This document shows positions 9,160 to 17,236 of a DNA stretch of 64,000 bases, in pieces. The number at the start of each line of letters is the position of its first letter. The stretch's first letter is position 1. The position numbers were made by a program, and so were the translations under genes. The notes below the pieces were generated by a model. It was given only the letters and a program-made list of their open reading frames with translations. It had not been told where the DNA came from and ran no database searches. Source of the stretch: JADJDM01 sp044352985 (GTDB lineage: Bacteria > Bacteroidota > Bacteroidia > B-17B0 > Aurantibacillaceae). The stretch spans positions 9,363 through 73,362 of the forward strand of contig JBILCU010000016.1 of NCBI GenBank assembly GCA_044352985.1, written 5' to 3'.

Positions 9160-9723
9160 ATGGGAAAACAATTAGCAAAAAAATCAAAAATTGAACTAGC
9201 AAAATCTCCTGATGGTCTTGAAGGACCTGGTTTTTTTGCGACAAAACTAAATGATGTTATTGGTTTGGCTCGTGCCAATTCATTATGGCCTTTACCATTC
9301 GCAACATCATGCTGCGGAATAGAATTTATGGCAACCGTGGCTTCCAACTACGATTTAGCTCGTTTTGGGATGGAGCGTTTAAGTTTTTCACCTCGTCAGG
9401 CAGATTTATTAATGGTAATGGGAACCATTTCTAAAAAAATGGGACCAATACTTCGTCAGGTTTATGAGCAAATGGCCGAACCAAGATGGGTGATTTCCAT
9501 TGGTGCATGTGCCAGCAGTGGTGGAATTTTTGACACTTACAGTGTTCTTCAGGGAATCGACAGAATTATTCCGGTTGACGTGTATGTTCCAGGTTGTCCA
9601 CCAAGACCGGAGCAATACATTGAAGGTATCATGAAAATTCAGGAATTGGCTAAGAATGAAGATTTACGCAGAAGAAACGCCCCTGAATATAAACGTTTAT
9701 TAAACAGTTACGGAATAGAGTAA
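9160..9723 (+). CDS. nuoB: NADH-quinone oxidoreductase subunit B
   Basis: 187 residues. It has the four cluster N2 ligands: the adjacent pair Cys51-Cys52 in TSCCGIEFMA, Cys117 in GACASSGG and Cys146 in VPGCPPRPE. N2 is the last [4Fe-4S] cluster, which hands electrons to quinone at the NuoB/NuoD interface. Length is typical for the short bacterial form. 28 bases after nuoA. Confidence 0.97.
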   Translation: MGKQLAKKSKIELAKSPDGLEGPGFFATKLNDVIGLARANSLWPLPFATSCCGIEFMATVASNYDLARFGMERLSFSPRQADLLMVMGTISKKMGPILRQVYEQMAEPRWVISIGACASSGGIFDTYSVLQGIDRIIPVDVYVPGCPPRPEQYIEGIMKIQELAKNEDLRRRNAPEYKRLLNSYGIE

Positions 9724-9780
9724 GAATGATGATTTTAATTTCTATAATCAGAAATCTAAAATCTAAAATCACAATTAAAA

Positions 9781-10281
9781 ATGAGTCAGGAATTATTAAA
9801 TAAGGTTTCGGAAAAATTAAAAGCAAATTTTGGAGCTGATGTTTTATCAGCTGAAATGCATTATGATTTTCCGGTATTTGTTATTCATCATCATAAAATT
9901 CATGATGTGTTATCTTTCCTAAAGAATGATGAGGAACTTAATTTTCATTTCTTAACTGATTTAACAGCGATGCAAACTGCTGATGAAAAACAATTAGGTG
10001 TTGTTTATCATTTGCACAACATGATGAAAAATTACCGTGTTCGTTTAAAAACATTTGTTGATATCAGTAAACCCGAAGTGCCAACAGCTACTGATTTGTG
10101 GCCGGGGGCAAATTGGATGGAAAGAGAATCGTATGATTTTTATGGTGTTCGTTTTACCGGACATCCAAATTTAAAACGTATTTTAAATATGGATGAGATG
10201 GATATCTTTCCATTACGTAAAGAATATCCGTTGGAAGACCAAACAAGAGATGATAAAAGTGATAAAATGTTTGGAAGATGA
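9781..10281 (+). CDS. nuoC: NADH-quinone oxidoreductase subunit C
   Basis: 166 residues. The C-terminal signature ERESYDFYGVRFTGHPNLKR followed by LPLRKEYPLEDQ-like sequence (here PLRKEYPLEDQTRDD) identifies the 30-kDa subunit. It is a structural part of the peripheral arm beside NuoD. NuoC and NuoD are separate here, unlike the fused NuoCD of enterobacteria. The 57-base gap from nuoB contains the AATCTAAAATC filler words described under findings. Confidence 0.95.
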   Translation: MSQELLNKVSEKLKANFGADVLSAEMHYDFPVFVIHHHKIHDVLSFLKNDEELNFHFLTDLTAMQTADEKQLGVVYHLHNMMKNYRVRLKTFVDISKPEVPTATDLWPGANWMERESYDFYGVRFTGHPNLKRILNMDEMDIFPLRKEYPLEDQTRDDKSDKMFGR

Positions 10282-10326
10282 TGTGGTTTTAAAAAATATT
10301 AAAACCAAAAATTCAAAAACAAAAAC

Positions 10327-11529
10327 ATGAGCAAAAAAGAAATTCATAAAGAACAGGCAGAAGAAAAAGAGTATTCCATTTTAAATCTTGGACCAACTCA
10401 CCCTGCTACGCATGGGATTTTTCAGAATGTATTAAAAATGGATGGTGAAATCATTGTAGAAGCTGAACCAACCGTTGGCTACATTCACCGTGCTTTCGAG
10501 AAACTGGCTGAACGCAGACCTTATGCTCAAATTACTCCTATTACAGATCGATTGAACTACTGTTCATCGCCAATCAATAACATGGGCTGGCACATGACGG
10601 TTGAAAAATTATTGAAAGCCGAATTACCAAAGCGCGCAGAATATATGCGTGTAATTGTAATGGAACTTTCAAGAATAGCTGATCACATTATTTGTAATAC
10701 GGTAATTGGGCAAGATACAGGCGCAACAACCGGATTTTTATACTTGTTTCAATGGCGTGAAAAGATTTACGATATTTTTGAAAACATGTGCGGCGCTCGA
10801 TTAACCACAAATATTTGTCGTATTGGTGGTTTCGACAAAGAATGGAGCAAAGCAACCTGGGATTTAATTCATGCTTTTATTGAAGGTTTTCCAGGTGCTT
10901 TAAAAGAATTCACAAACTTATTAGAGAGAAATAAAATTTTTATGGATAGAACCGTAAATTGTGGTCCAATTTCAGCAGAAATGGCCCTTTCTTACAGTTT
11001 TACCGGTCCAAATTTGCGCGCTGCAGGCGTTGACTATGATGTTCGTGTTGCCAATCCCTATTCTTCCTATCAGGATTTTGATTTCATTATCCCTGTTGGA
11101 ACAAGTGGCGATACTTATGATCGCTTCATGGTTCGTCAGGAAGAAATGTGGCAATCGTTAAGCATCATCAAACAAGCAATTAAAAATTTACCTTCTGGCC
11201 CATGCCATGCAGATTTACCAGATTTCTTCTTGCCTCCAAAAGAAGAGGTGTATAACAACATGGAAGCGTTAATTTACCATTTCAAAATTGTAATGGGTGA
11301 AACAGATATACCAAAAGGAGAAATTTATCATGCAGTAGAAGGAGGAAACGGAGAGTTAGGTTTTTATTTAATTAGTGATGGAGGCAGAACGCCTTATCGT
11401 TTGCATTTCCGTCGTCCTTGCTTTATTTATTATCAGGCATATCCGGAAATGATTAAAGGAATTATGTTAAGTGATGCGATTATTACTATGAGTAGTATGA
11501 ATGTAATTGCAGGTGAATTAGATGCATAA
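10327..11529 (+). CDS. nuoD: NADH-quinone oxidoreductase subunit D
   Basis: 400 residues of the 49-kDa subunit/NiFe-hydrogenase large-subunit fold. LGPTHPATHGIFQ near the N-terminus contains the quinone-site histidines. VGYIHRAFEKLAE, GFDKEWSK and the C-terminal stretch through DAIITMSSMNVIAGELDA are also typical; the usual C-terminal GxxDxxxGExDR is replaced by this shorter VIAGELDA end. It forms the quinone pocket with NuoB. Its stop overlaps the possible first ATG of the following lipoprotein gene. Confidence 0.96.
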   Translation: MSKKEIHKEQAEEKEYSILNLGPTHPATHGIFQNVLKMDGEIIVEAEPTVGYIHRAFEKLAERRPYAQITPITDRLNYCSSPINNMGWHMTVEKLLKAELPKRAEYMRVIVMELSRIADHIICNTVIGQDTGATTGFLYLFQWREKIYDIFENMCGARLTTNICRIGGFDKEWSKATWDLIHAFIEGFPGALKEFTNLLERNKIFMDRTVNCGPISAEMALSYSFTGPNLRAAGVDYDVRVANPYSSYQDFDFIIPVGTSGDTYDRFMVRQEEMWQSLSIIKQAIKNLPSGPCHADLPDFFLPPKEEVYNNMEALIYHFKIVMGETDIPKGEIYHAVEGGNGELGFYLISDGGRTPYRLHFRRPCFIYYQAYPEMIKGIMLSDAIITMSSMNVIAGELDA

Positions 11530-11536
11530 AACGAAT

Positions 11537-12160
11537 ATGAAAAAGATAATAGGAATATTCATATTGATTGCTTTTGTTTTAACCTCATGTAATTCCGGAA
11601 AGAATGCATTAGTAATGAAACATCGTTACACTAAAGGATTTTATATTGCAGGAAAATCGAAGCATCACAAAATCAAAAAAACGGATGAATTAGCTAACAA
11701 TAAAAAAAATGAAACGGCTCAATCTACCACTGCTCCTACTCTTCAAACTATTGAAAATAACATAACAACTGAAACTAACTTTGAACATTCCACAGCTAGT
11801 TCAGTTATTACAAGGCCCGAAAAATTAGTTTCAGAAAATAAATTAAGCGCAAAAAAATCGGAAAAAGAATTTAAAACCACTGTTTTAAATAAAACATTTT
11901 CAAATATAAAATCCATTGCATCAAGAAGTACATTATCAAACAAACATGTAATTTCTAAAAAAGGAAAATCATTGAGTTCCGATCAAATTGTTCAACTCAT
12001 TTTAGCATTATTTCCTATTTTGTGTTTGATCGCTGTTTATTTAAAAGATGGGGGAAAAATCACAAATAATTTTTGGATAACACTTGTACTGCATCTTACA
12101 GTTTATTTGGAGTGTATTTTTGCAGTATTGGTTGTATTAGACATAATAAATTTAGCATAG
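11537..12160 (+). CDS. Lipoprotein with C-terminal YqaE/Pmp3-like membrane hairpin, inside nuo locus
   Basis: 207 residues from ATG 11537; an in-frame ATG at 11522 overlapping nuoD is less likely because MKKIIGIFILIAFVLTSC is then a clean lipoprotein signal with the lipobox LTSC. A KHRYTKGFYIAGK motif follows, of a kind recurrent in Bacteroidota lipoproteins. The middle is low-complexity (Lys, Thr, Ser). The C-terminal about 55 residues form two hydrophobic helices (ILALFPILCLIAVYLKDGG, then FWITLVLHLTVYL) resembling the YqaE/Pmp3 family. It sits between nuoD and nuoE with almost no spacing, so it is cotranscribed. It is not a known complex I subunit. Fold call is by resemblance only. Confidence 0.7.
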   Translation: MKKIIGIFILIAFVLTSCNSGKNALVMKHRYTKGFYIAGKSKHHKIKKTDELANNKKNETAQSTTAPTLQTIENNITTETNFEHSTASSVITRPEKLVSENKLSAKKSEKEFKTTVLNKTFSNIKSIASRSTLSNKHVISKKGKSLSSDQIVQLILALFPILCLIAVYLKDGGKITNNFWITLVLHLTVYLECIFAVLVVLDIINLA

Positions 12161-12162
12161 AA

Positions 12163-12744
12163 ATGGGATCACAAGTACACGGAACACAAAATTTTGATAA
12201 AGCCAAACGCGCTGAAATTAAATTCAGTGAGGAGGCCATGAAAACTGTTCAAACCATTATCAGCCATTATCCTGCGGGAAAACAAAAATCTGCTTTATTG
12301 CCTGTTTTACATATTGCTCAGGCAGAGTTTGGTGGTTGGTTAAGTTCAGAGGTCATGGATTATGTTGCAGAAGTGCTAAACATTAAACCAATCGAAGTTT
12401 TTGAAGTAGCTTCATTTTATACAATGTATAATTTGAAACCGGTTGGCAAGTGCACACTTGAAGTTTGCCAAACCAGTTCATGTTGGTTAAATGGCGCTGA
12501 AGATATCGTACGTTACATTGAGAAGAAATTAAGCATTAAAGTAGGAGAAACCACCAAAGATGGTATGTTTACATTAAAAGTAGCCGAATGTCTTGGTTCT
12601 TGCGGAACTGCTCCAATGTTACAATGTGGTGCTTCATTTCATGAAAACTTGACTTTTGAAAAAGTGGATTCAATCATTGAAAAATATAGATCAGAAGATA
12701 GATTAAGAAGCTACACGGATTTAGATTATCAAAACACCATTTAA
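12163..12744 (+). CDS. nuoE: NADH-quinone oxidoreductase subunit E
   Basis: 193 residues from ATG 12163, two bases after the lipoprotein stop; an upstream in-frame ATG at 12073 lies inside that gene and is rejected. The thioredoxin-like [2Fe-2S] domain holds N1a ligands in CQTSSC (C-x4-C) and CLGSC (C-x3-C). NuoE works with NuoF in the NADH-dehydrogenase module. Earlier sequence (SALLPVLHIAQAEFGGWLS, VASFYTMYNLKPVGK) is typical. Confidence 0.96.
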   Translation: MGSQVHGTQNFDKAKRAEIKFSEEAMKTVQTIISHYPAGKQKSALLPVLHIAQAEFGGWLSSEVMDYVAEVLNIKPIEVFEVASFYTMYNLKPVGKCTLEVCQTSSCWLNGAEDIVRYIEKKLSIKVGETTKDGMFTLKVAECLGSCGTAPMLQCGASFHENLTFEKVDSIIEKYRSEDRLRSYTDLDYQNTI

Positions 12745-12747
12745 GAT

Positions 12748-13029
12748 TTGGAAAAATTAATAGAAATAAGGGCTTTGGAAAACTATCATTTAAAATTAAA
12801 ATATAATGATGGTGTTGAGGGCGCTATTGATTTATCTGAACTTGTTGGTAAAGGAATTTTTAAGAAATTTGAAGATGTTGAGTTTTTCCGAAATGTTTGG
12901 ATTGGAGAAAGTGGAGCTCCAACTTGGGAAAATGAGTTGGATATTGATCCGCTACAACCCTATTTAGAGATTACCGGAAAAACATTTGATGAATATTTGG
13001 CAGAAAGAAAACATAAAAAAGCTTCTTGA
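12748..13029 (+). CDS. DUF2442 protein, first half of an inserted pair
   Basis: 93 residues from a TTG start three bases after nuoE; no suitable ATG exists. The sequence (IRALENYHLKLKYNDGVEGAIDL ... GAPTWENELDIDPL ... GKTFDEYL) fits DUF2442, a small family of unknown function often found beside DUF4160 proteins. The stop TGA overlaps the ATG of the DUF4160 gene (TGATG), implying translational coupling. Such pairs have been suggested to be toxin-antitoxin-like, but that is not shown here. Its location between nuoE and nuoF is unusual. Confidence 0.82.
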   Translation: MEKLIEIRALENYHLKLKYNDGVEGAIDLSELVGKGIFKKFEDVEFFRNVWIGESGAPTWENELDIDPLQPYLEITGKTFDEYLAERKHKKAS

Positions 13030-13289
13030 TGCCTCCGATTAGTTCTTTTTATGGTATAATAATTTTTATGTATTGGAGAGATCATAATCCTCCTCATTTT
13101 CATGCAAAATATGGAGATGAAGAAGTAATTATTGGGATCAATGATTTTTCAATCATAAATGGATGGTTTCCTCCAAGAGCTTTGGCATTAGTTGTTGAGT
13201 GGGCGTCAATACACAAAAATGAATTAATTGAAAATTGGGAAAAAGGAATTAAACAAATGAGTTTTAATAAAATAGAGCCTTTAAAATAA
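13029..13289 (+). CDS. DUF4160 protein, second half of an inserted pair
   Basis: 86 residues from ATG 13029, which overlaps the DUF2442 stop by one base; a TTG just upstream at 13026 is a less likely start. The motif MYWRDHNPPHFHAKYG near the N-terminus and PPRALALVVEWASIHKNEL in the second half define DUF4160. The His-rich PPHFHA is suggestive of metal or nucleic-acid contact but no activity is established. nuoF begins one base after the stop, so the pair is embedded in the nuo transcript. Confidence 0.85.
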   Translation: MPPISSFYGIIIFMYWRDHNPPHFHAKYGDEEVIIGINDFSIINGWFPPRALALVVEWASIHKNELIENWEKGIKQMSFNKIEPLK

Positions 13290-13290
13290 A

Positions 13291-14634
13291 ATGGGTAAAA
13301 AACTATTAATACATAACGATAAAGTTCCAAACATTCATACATTGGAAGTTTATCGCGCGCATGGCGGATACGCGTCTGTTGAAAAGGCATTAAAATCAAT
13401 GACTCCCGATCAGGTAACTGACGAAGTTAAAAAATCAGGACTAAGAGGTAGAGGAGGCGCTGGTTTCCCAACCGGATTGAAATGGAGTTTCTTAGCAAAA
13501 CCGGAAGGCGTTCCACGTTATTTGGTTTGTAATGCTGACGAATCAGAGCCAGGAACATTTAAGGATAGATATTTAATGGAAAAAATCCCTCATGCATTAA
13601 TTGAAGGAATGATTACTTCTTCTTATGCCCTGGGAGCCAATTTATCTTACATCTACATTCGTGGTGAATATTTTTATGTTGCACGTATTTTAGAAAAAGC
13701 CATTGAAGAAGCTTATGCGGCTGGTTGGCTGGGAAAAAATATTTTAGGAACCAATTTTTCACTTGATCTTCATGTTCAAGTTGGTGGCGGCGCATACATT
13801 TGCGGAGAAGAAACTGCCTTATTGGAATCATTAGAAGGAAAAAGAGGTAATCCACGTATTAAACCTCCATTTCCTGCTGTAGCTGGTTTGTGGGGATGCC
13901 CTACTGTAGTTAACAATGTTGAAACCATTGCTGCCGTTGCGCCAATTGTAAATATGAGCGGCGAAGAATACGCTAAAATCGGTGTTGGAAAATCTACCGG
14001 AACAAAATTAATTTCCGCTTCAGGCCACATTAATAAACCTGGCGTATATGAAATTGAACTAGGAATTACCGTTGAGGAATTTATTTTCAGCGATGAATAC
14101 TGTGGAGGAATTCGTAATGGCAAAAAAATGAAAGCTGTTGTTGCAGGTGGTTCTTCCGTTCCAATTTTACCAACCGAATTGATTTTAAAAACTGCAAAAG
14201 GCGAACCTCGTTTAATGACTTATGAAAGTTTGGCAGACGGTGGATTCCAAACCGGAACCATGTTAGGTTCAGGTGGATTTATTGTAATGGATGAAGACAC
14301 GAGCATTGTAAAAAATCTATTTACATTTTCTCGTTTCTATCACCACGAATCTTGCGGACAATGCTCTCCATGTCGTGAAGGAACAGGTTGGATGGAAAAA
14401 ATATTAAAGAAAATATTAGACGGAAGAGGAACAGAAGCAGATGTTGATTTGCTTTGGGATATTCAAAGTAAAATTGAGGGCAAAACAATTTGTCCGTTAG
14501 GTGAAGCTGCTGCATGGCCTGTTGCTGCTGCGTTGCGACACTTTAAACAAGAGTTTATGGTTTATGTGAAAAATCCAAAAAACATTAAGGATGTAAAGCA
14601 TTATTTTAGATTGAATAATTTACAGGAAGCTTGA
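13291..14634 (+). CDS. nuoF: NADH-quinone oxidoreductase subunit F
   Basis: 447 residues. GLRGRGGAGFPTGLKW is the NADH-binding glycine loop, CNADESEPGTFKDR belongs to the FMN site, and SCGQCSPCREGTGW with the later Cys in TICPLGEAAAWP supplies the four ligands of [4Fe-4S] cluster N3. It accepts hydride from NADH and is the electron entry point of complex I. Cotranscribed with the DUF4160 gene one base upstream. Confidence 0.97.
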   Translation: MGKKLLIHNDKVPNIHTLEVYRAHGGYASVEKALKSMTPDQVTDEVKKSGLRGRGGAGFPTGLKWSFLAKPEGVPRYLVCNADESEPGTFKDRYLMEKIPHALIEGMITSSYALGANLSYIYIRGEYFYVARILEKAIEEAYAAGWLGKNILGTNFSLDLHVQVGGGAYICGEETALLESLEGKRGNPRIKPPFPAVAGLWGCPTVVNNVETIAAVAPIVNMSGEEYAKIGVGKSTGTKLISASGHINKPGVYEIELGITVEEFIFSDEYCGGIRNGKKMKAVVAGGSSVPILPTELILKTAKGEPRLMTYESLADGGFQTGTMLGSGGFIVMDEDTSIVKNLFTFSRFYHHESCGQCSPCREGTGWMEKILKKILDGRGTEADVDLLWDIQSKIEGKTICPLGEAAAWPVAAALRHFKQEFMVYVKNPKNIKDVKHYFRLNNLQEA

Positions 14635-14735
14635 TAGTAAAAGACAAAAGGGAAAAATCAAGAGCCAAAAGTAACTAGACGATAGAAAAAATAAAAGATA
14701 AAATAGAATAAGGTAATTTTAATAAAATTCGTTCA

Positions 14736-15116
14736 TTGATAGAAAAAGTTAAATATGAATATGATATTAAAGAAAAATCATTAGAATTTTCTTTGAAATT
14801 ATTGCAATATTTAAATAAAATTGAAAAGCAAAGAATTATTCTTCCTATTGTTGATCAGTTGGTAAGATCAGGGACCTCGGTTGGAGCAAATATTCATGAG
14901 GCACAATCAAGTCAGTCAACAAAAGAATTGTCTAGGTATTACAGGATTGCTTTAAAATCATCAAATGAATCTATTTATTGGTTTAAGTTACTTGATAGTA
15001 GTATAAATGAAAGTGAAGAATTAACTCTATTGGTTAACGAACTAAATACGATTAGAAATATACTTGGAAAAGTTATAGTTAAATTGAAAGAAAAGGAAAA
15101 TAAATTAAAAAAATAA
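14736..15116 (+). CDS. Four-helix-bundle protein (S23/IVP family), inserted in nuo locus
   Basis: 126 residues from a TTG start; no in-frame ATG is present. The block LPIVDQLVRSGTSVGANIHEAQSSQST followed by RYYRIALKSSNESIYWFKLL is the signature of the four-helix-bundle family once named 23S rRNA intervening-sequence proteins. Members are small, helical and of unknown function, often placed singly between unrelated genes. It is between nuoF and nuoG, about 100 bases after nuoF, and rich in Lys/Glu at the C-terminus. Probably a neutral or mobile-type insertion; nothing shows a complex I role. Confidence 0.88.
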   Translation: MIEKVKYEYDIKEKSLEFSLKLLQYLNKIEKQRIILPIVDQLVRSGTSVGANIHEAQSSQSTKELSRYYRIALKSSNESIYWFKLLDSSINESEELTLLVNELNTIRNILGKVIVKLKEKENKLKK

Positions 15117-15128
15117 TAAAGTCAATAT

Positions 15129-15145
15129 AAAGCCTTTTGGCTTTT
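15129..15145 (+). terminator. Weak terminator-like hairpin between the four-helix gene and nuoG
   Basis: AAAGCC (15129-15134), a four-T loop, and GGCTTT (15139-15144) followed by T. The 6-bp stem is short, and a further GGCTTTTT at about 15153 could pair alternatively. If active it would attenuate transcription into nuoG; it may equally be part of intergenic filler. Confidence 0.3.
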
Positions 15146-15173
15146 AGATTTTGGCTTTTTACTTTGATATAAC

Positions 15174-16163
15174 ATGAAAGTAACAATTGACGGAATAGAA
15201 ATAGATGTGCCAAAAGGCACCACCATTCTTCAGGCTGCCCGTATGATTGGCCCGGAGGTGGCTCCACCAACCATGTGTTATTACAGCAAACTCAAAACGA
15301 GTGGCGGATATTGCCGTACTTGTATTGTTAAAGTAACAAAAGGTTCGGCGCAAAATCCAAATCCAATGCCTAAACCTGTTGCTTCATGCCGCACAGAGGT
15401 AATGGATGGAATGGAAGTGCAAAACATTACTTCTCCTGAAGTATTGGAAGCAAGAAAAGGCGTGGTGGAATTCTTGTTGATGAATCACCCATTAGATTGC
15501 CCGGTTTGCGATCAGGCTGGCGAATGTCACTTGCAGGATTTAGGTTACGAGCATGGTTCCGCAAAAACACGTTACGAATTTGAGCGCCGCGAATTTGATC
15601 CAATTGATATTGGAGATAAAGTTAAGTTACATATGAACCGTTGCATTTTATGCTACCGTTGCGTAAAAACTTGCGATCAAATTACCGATAATCGCGTTCA
15701 TGGTGTTGTTCACAGAGGCGATGCCGCAGAAATTTCAACTTATATTCAAAATGCCATTGAAAATGATTTTTCAGGCAATGTAATTGATGTTTGTCCGGTT
15801 GGAGCATTAACCGATAAAACATTCCGTTTCAAACAACGCGTTTGGTTTACCAAACCAATGGATGCGCACAGAGATTGTAATAACGAAAAATGTAGTGGTA
15901 AAGTAAGATTATGGTTTAAAGGTGAAGATATTTTGCGTGTTACCGCGCGTAAAGATCAGTGGGGAGAAGTAGAAGAATTTATCTGCAATACCTGTCGTTT
16001 CGATAAAAAGAAAAAATCTGATTGGGTAATTGAAGGTCCAACACAGGTTGAAAGACATTCTGTTATCTCACAAAATCATTACAATCACCTTAACGAATTA
16101 AAGGTGAAAATAATGAAACAGCAAAAAGCATTAGGATTCATGGACATTAATAAAAGACCTTAA
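15174..16163 (+). CDS. nuoG: NADH-quinone oxidoreductase subunit G, short form
   Basis: 329 residues. The N-terminal ferredoxin domain has the [2Fe-2S] ligands (TMCYYS, GGYCRTC, ASCRTE), then NHPLDCPVCDQAGECHLQ and two [4Fe-4S] motifs (CILCYRCVKTC, DVCPVGALT). A further CxxxC/C region (CNNEKCSG ... CNTCRF) is the start of the molybdopterin-oxidoreductase-like fold, but the large domain found in 700-900-residue NuoG is absent. Short NuoG is common in Bacteroidota. It carries electrons from NuoF toward NuoB. Confidence 0.94.
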   Translation: MKVTIDGIEIDVPKGTTILQAARMIGPEVAPPTMCYYSKLKTSGGYCRTCIVKVTKGSAQNPNPMPKPVASCRTEVMDGMEVQNITSPEVLEARKGVVEFLLMNHPLDCPVCDQAGECHLQDLGYEHGSAKTRYEFERREFDPIDIGDKVKLHMNRCILCYRCVKTCDQITDNRVHGVVHRGDAAEISTYIQNAIENDFSGNVIDVCPVGALTDKTFRFKQRVWFTKPMDAHRDCNNEKCSGKVRLWFKGEDILRVTARKDQWGEVEEFICNTCRFDKKKKSDWVIEGPTQVERHSVISQNHYNHLNELKVKIMKQQKALGFMDINKRP

Positions 16164-16165
16164 TT

Positions 16166-17224
16166 ATGTTAGTTATCTGGAGTTACTTTATTTACAAAGC
16201 AATTATGTGTGTGGCAGTATTTGCTGTTTCACTCGGAATTGCTGCTTACTCAACCTGGTGGGAAAGAAAATTTGCAGGTTACCTGCAAGATCGTTACGGA
16301 CCAAAACGTGCTGGACCATTAGGTTTACTTCAACCTTTAGCAGATGGAGGTAAGTTGTTTTTCAAAGAAGAAATAATTCCCAATGTTTCAAATAAATTTT
16401 TATTTATTCTTGGCCCTTCTTTGGTAATGATTACAGCATTAATGACAGGTGCAGTTATTCCATGGGGAAGAGCACTGAACATTGGAGGAACAAGTTATAA
16501 CTTACAAATTACTGATTTAAATATCGGATTCCTTTATTTGCTAGGTGTTGTTTCTGTTGGCGTTTACGGAATTATGATTGGTGGTTGGGCTTCAAATAAT
16601 AAATTCGCATTGTTAGGTGCAATTCGTGCTTCTTCACAAATGATCAGTTATGAAGTGGCAATGGGCCTATCTGTTATTGCATTGGTTATTACATGTGGAG
16701 GTACATTAAGTTTAAATGAGATTATTACTTCGCAAGGCGATGGAGGAATGGCGAACATCGTTTGGCAACCTCTTGGTTTCATTATTTTCTTTGTTTGCGC
16801 TTTGGCAGAAACCAATAGAGCACCATTTGATTTACCAGAGTGTGAAGCAGAATTAGTTGGTGGTTATCATACCGAATATTCTTCCATGAAATTAGGTTTG
16901 TTTTTATTCGCTGAATATATCAACATGTTTATCTCTTCTGCAATAATGGCTGGAGTGTATTTCGGTGGTTACAATCTGCCTGAATGGTTCGAAAACTTAT
17001 ACAGAGGAGCTGTAAGTGAAAATGTATTTGCAATTATCGGAATGCTGGCTTACTTCATTAAAATTTTCATTTTCATTTCTGTATTTATGTGGATCAGATG
17101 GACAATCCCGAGATTCCGTTACGACCAATTGATGAATTTAGGATGGAAAACATTAATTCCTCTTTCATTATTCAATCTTGCAATAACTGCAATTATTCAG
17201 GCATATAAACAAGGAATTCTTTAA
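16166..17224 (+). CDS. nuoH: NADH-quinone oxidoreductase subunit H
   Basis: 352 residues, about eight membrane helices. The GPKRAGPLGLLQPLADGGKL segment and the later loop NRAPFDLPECEAELVGGYHT are the universally conserved quinone-channel parts of NuoH/ND1. It connects the peripheral and membrane arms. It starts two bases after the nuoG stop, indicating tight coupling. Confidence 0.97.
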   Translation: MLVIWSYFIYKAIMCVAVFAVSLGIAAYSTWWERKFAGYLQDRYGPKRAGPLGLLQPLADGGKLFFKEEIIPNVSNKFLFILGPSLVMITALMTGAVIPWGRALNIGGTSYNLQITDLNIGFLYLLGVVSVGVYGIMIGGWASNNKFALLGAIRASSQMISYEVAMGLSVIALVITCGGTLSLNEIITSQGDGGMANIVWQPLGFIIFFVCALAETNRAPFDLPECEAELVGGYHTEYSSMKLGLFLFAEYINMFISSAIMAGVYFGGYNLPEWFENLYRGAVSENVFAIIGMLAYFIKIFIFISVFMWIRWTIPRFRYDQLMNLGWKTLIPLSLFNLAITAIIQAYKQGIL

Positions 17225-17236
17225 AAATACTGTATT

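Noticed and set aside
12073..12162. Longer nuoE start at 12073
   Set aside because: The extra 30 residues lie inside the upstream lipoprotein gene in another frame, and the MGSQVHG start at 12163 gives the normal NuoE length.
13776..14123. 115-residue minus-strand frame opposite nuoF
   Set aside because: Shadow of nuoF with no promoter, signal peptide or domain.
15174..16163. NuoG truncated by a frameshift
   Set aside because: The short form ends cleanly before nuoH with a two-base gap, and short NuoG is usual in Bacteroidota.
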